22,807 nucleotides of DNA from a candidate division Zixibacteria bacterium SM23_81 (GTDB lineage Bacteria > SM23-81). Shown one piece after another: positions 22,250 to 22,807 of the stretch. Under the pieces are notes generated by a model. It was not told the origin of the DNA, ran no database searches, and worked only from the letters and a program-made list of their open reading frames with translations. A program made the position numbers and the translations under genes. The stretch is taken from NCBI GenBank assembly GCA_001304015.1, contig LJUY01000045.1:1-22807 (forward strand), given 5' to 3'. Position 1 is the first letter of the stretch. Each line of letters begins with the position of its first letter.

Positions 22250-22807
22250 TTTATTCGTAATTCGTTGATCGAAAATCGTGAAAAAACCGGGATTCGGGGA
22301 ACCGTGGAAAGCCGAGATTAGAGGGTCGATGCAAAAAGGAATTGAAGATTGAAAATTGAAGATTTGAGATTTTAGATTTGCCTCGCTTCCCACCTCCAAC
22401 TATCGCTGCCAACCGATGCTCTCTTTCACTGCCTCCTTGCTTCCTGCTTCCTGCCTCCTGTTGTTTCCCTACCAACTACTACTAGTCTAGCACTGTTTAC
22501 TGATGTGGTTGGGGTGGAGGGGTTACTCGAAGCCCCGATCCCAGGTGGGGTGGGGTGCGGATGGGCACCCTAGAACCCTCTCTTTTTCAAATATAGCAGA
22601 GAATTTAGGGCGTTTCAAGGAATTTATTGGCAAGTATGAAAGGGATCTGTTAAGATAGAAGTGGAGGATTTAAAGAGAGAGTGTGACAAATCGATGAAGT
22701 ATCATCGTTGTCGTCGATCATCGAGCGTATCCCACAAAACAGAGACAAGAGCGTGGGGTGCGCGAGCGATGCTTGGGCCATGGCACCAGACAGAATGAAG
22801 GCTTATT
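22250..22807. other. 558-base intergenic region with low-complexity words, no supported gene
   Basis: The stretch 22341-22380 is made of GATTGAAAATTGAAGATTTGAG-like AT words. 22431-22460 is a run of GCTTCCTGCCTCC-type pyrimidine words. Two G-rich tracts lie at 22507-22522 and 22544-22560. GGGATTCGGG-AACCGTGG near 22290 resembles a stretch near 2982. The last 130 bases hold only a short frame (34 codons from ATG 22694) with arginine-rich, implausible composition. No tRNA or conserved RNA was recognised. Confidence 0.5.
22627..22656 (+). promoter_or_regulatory. Possible sigma-70 promoter reading out of the right edge
   Basis: TTGGCA (22627-22632), an 18-base spacer and TAAGAT (22651-22656), preceded by TGT as an extended -10. 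A rightward gene beyond the window end could use it. Confidence 0.35.

Noticed and set aside
22694-22798. Short 34-codon frame near the right edge
   Set aside because: It is Arg/Ser-rich with no ribosome-binding site at proper distance and no recognisable product.

Overview
The window is about 22.8 kb of moderate-GC bacterial DNA (GC judged by eye at a little over half). It comes from a diderm (Gram-negative) organism. The evidence is a 16-stranded-type outer-membrane barrel ending in phenylalanine, several Sec signal peptides, LolA-like periplasmic proteins and a sigma-54-type promoter. Gene content fits an uncultured, environmental lineage (Acidobacteria-like or FCB-like), but nothing here fixes the phylum. 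Intergenic gaps carry the short low-complexity words often seen in such genomes. There is no tRNA, rRNA, insertion sequence, phage gene or CRISPR array.

Most genes lie on the minus strand. Reading 5' to 3' on that strand: a TrmH/SpoU-type RNA methyltransferase (12726-11941); two tandem LolA-like secreted paralogues (11852-11100, 11026-10232); a tight four-gene operon of a MerR-type regulator, a GNAT acetyltransferase, an ICMT/PEMT-like membrane methyltransferase and an APC permease fused to a PTS EIIA-Ntr-like domain (10037-6381); a secreted GH42-like glycosidase (6320-4140); a membrane-anchored SAM methyltransferase (4052-3336); a 33-residue membrane protein translationally coupled to a sodium/solute symporter (2887-1010); and a secreted papain-family protease cut off by the window start (839-1). 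At the far right, hflX and an ABC-F ATPase also lie on the minus strand.

The plus-strand island (about 13200-18811) is the most unusual part. A near-consensus sigma-54 promoter precedes a two-gene signalling operon. The first product is REC - degenerate GGDEF - REC. The second is a histidine-kinase-like protein in which the phosphoacceptor His and the G boxes are lost. A terminator follows. Next comes a patatin phospholipase joined to about three POTRA domains and an outer-membrane barrel (type Vd secretion-like), which ends at a strong terminator.

Several start codons were moved from the longest open frame: the MerR regulator, the second LolA-like gene, the patatin-barrel gene, hflX and the ABC-F gene. 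In each case the longer frame runs through a promoter, a repeat or a neighbouring gene, or a better ribosome-binding site lies downstream. Functions are inferred from motifs read by eye; no database search was run.
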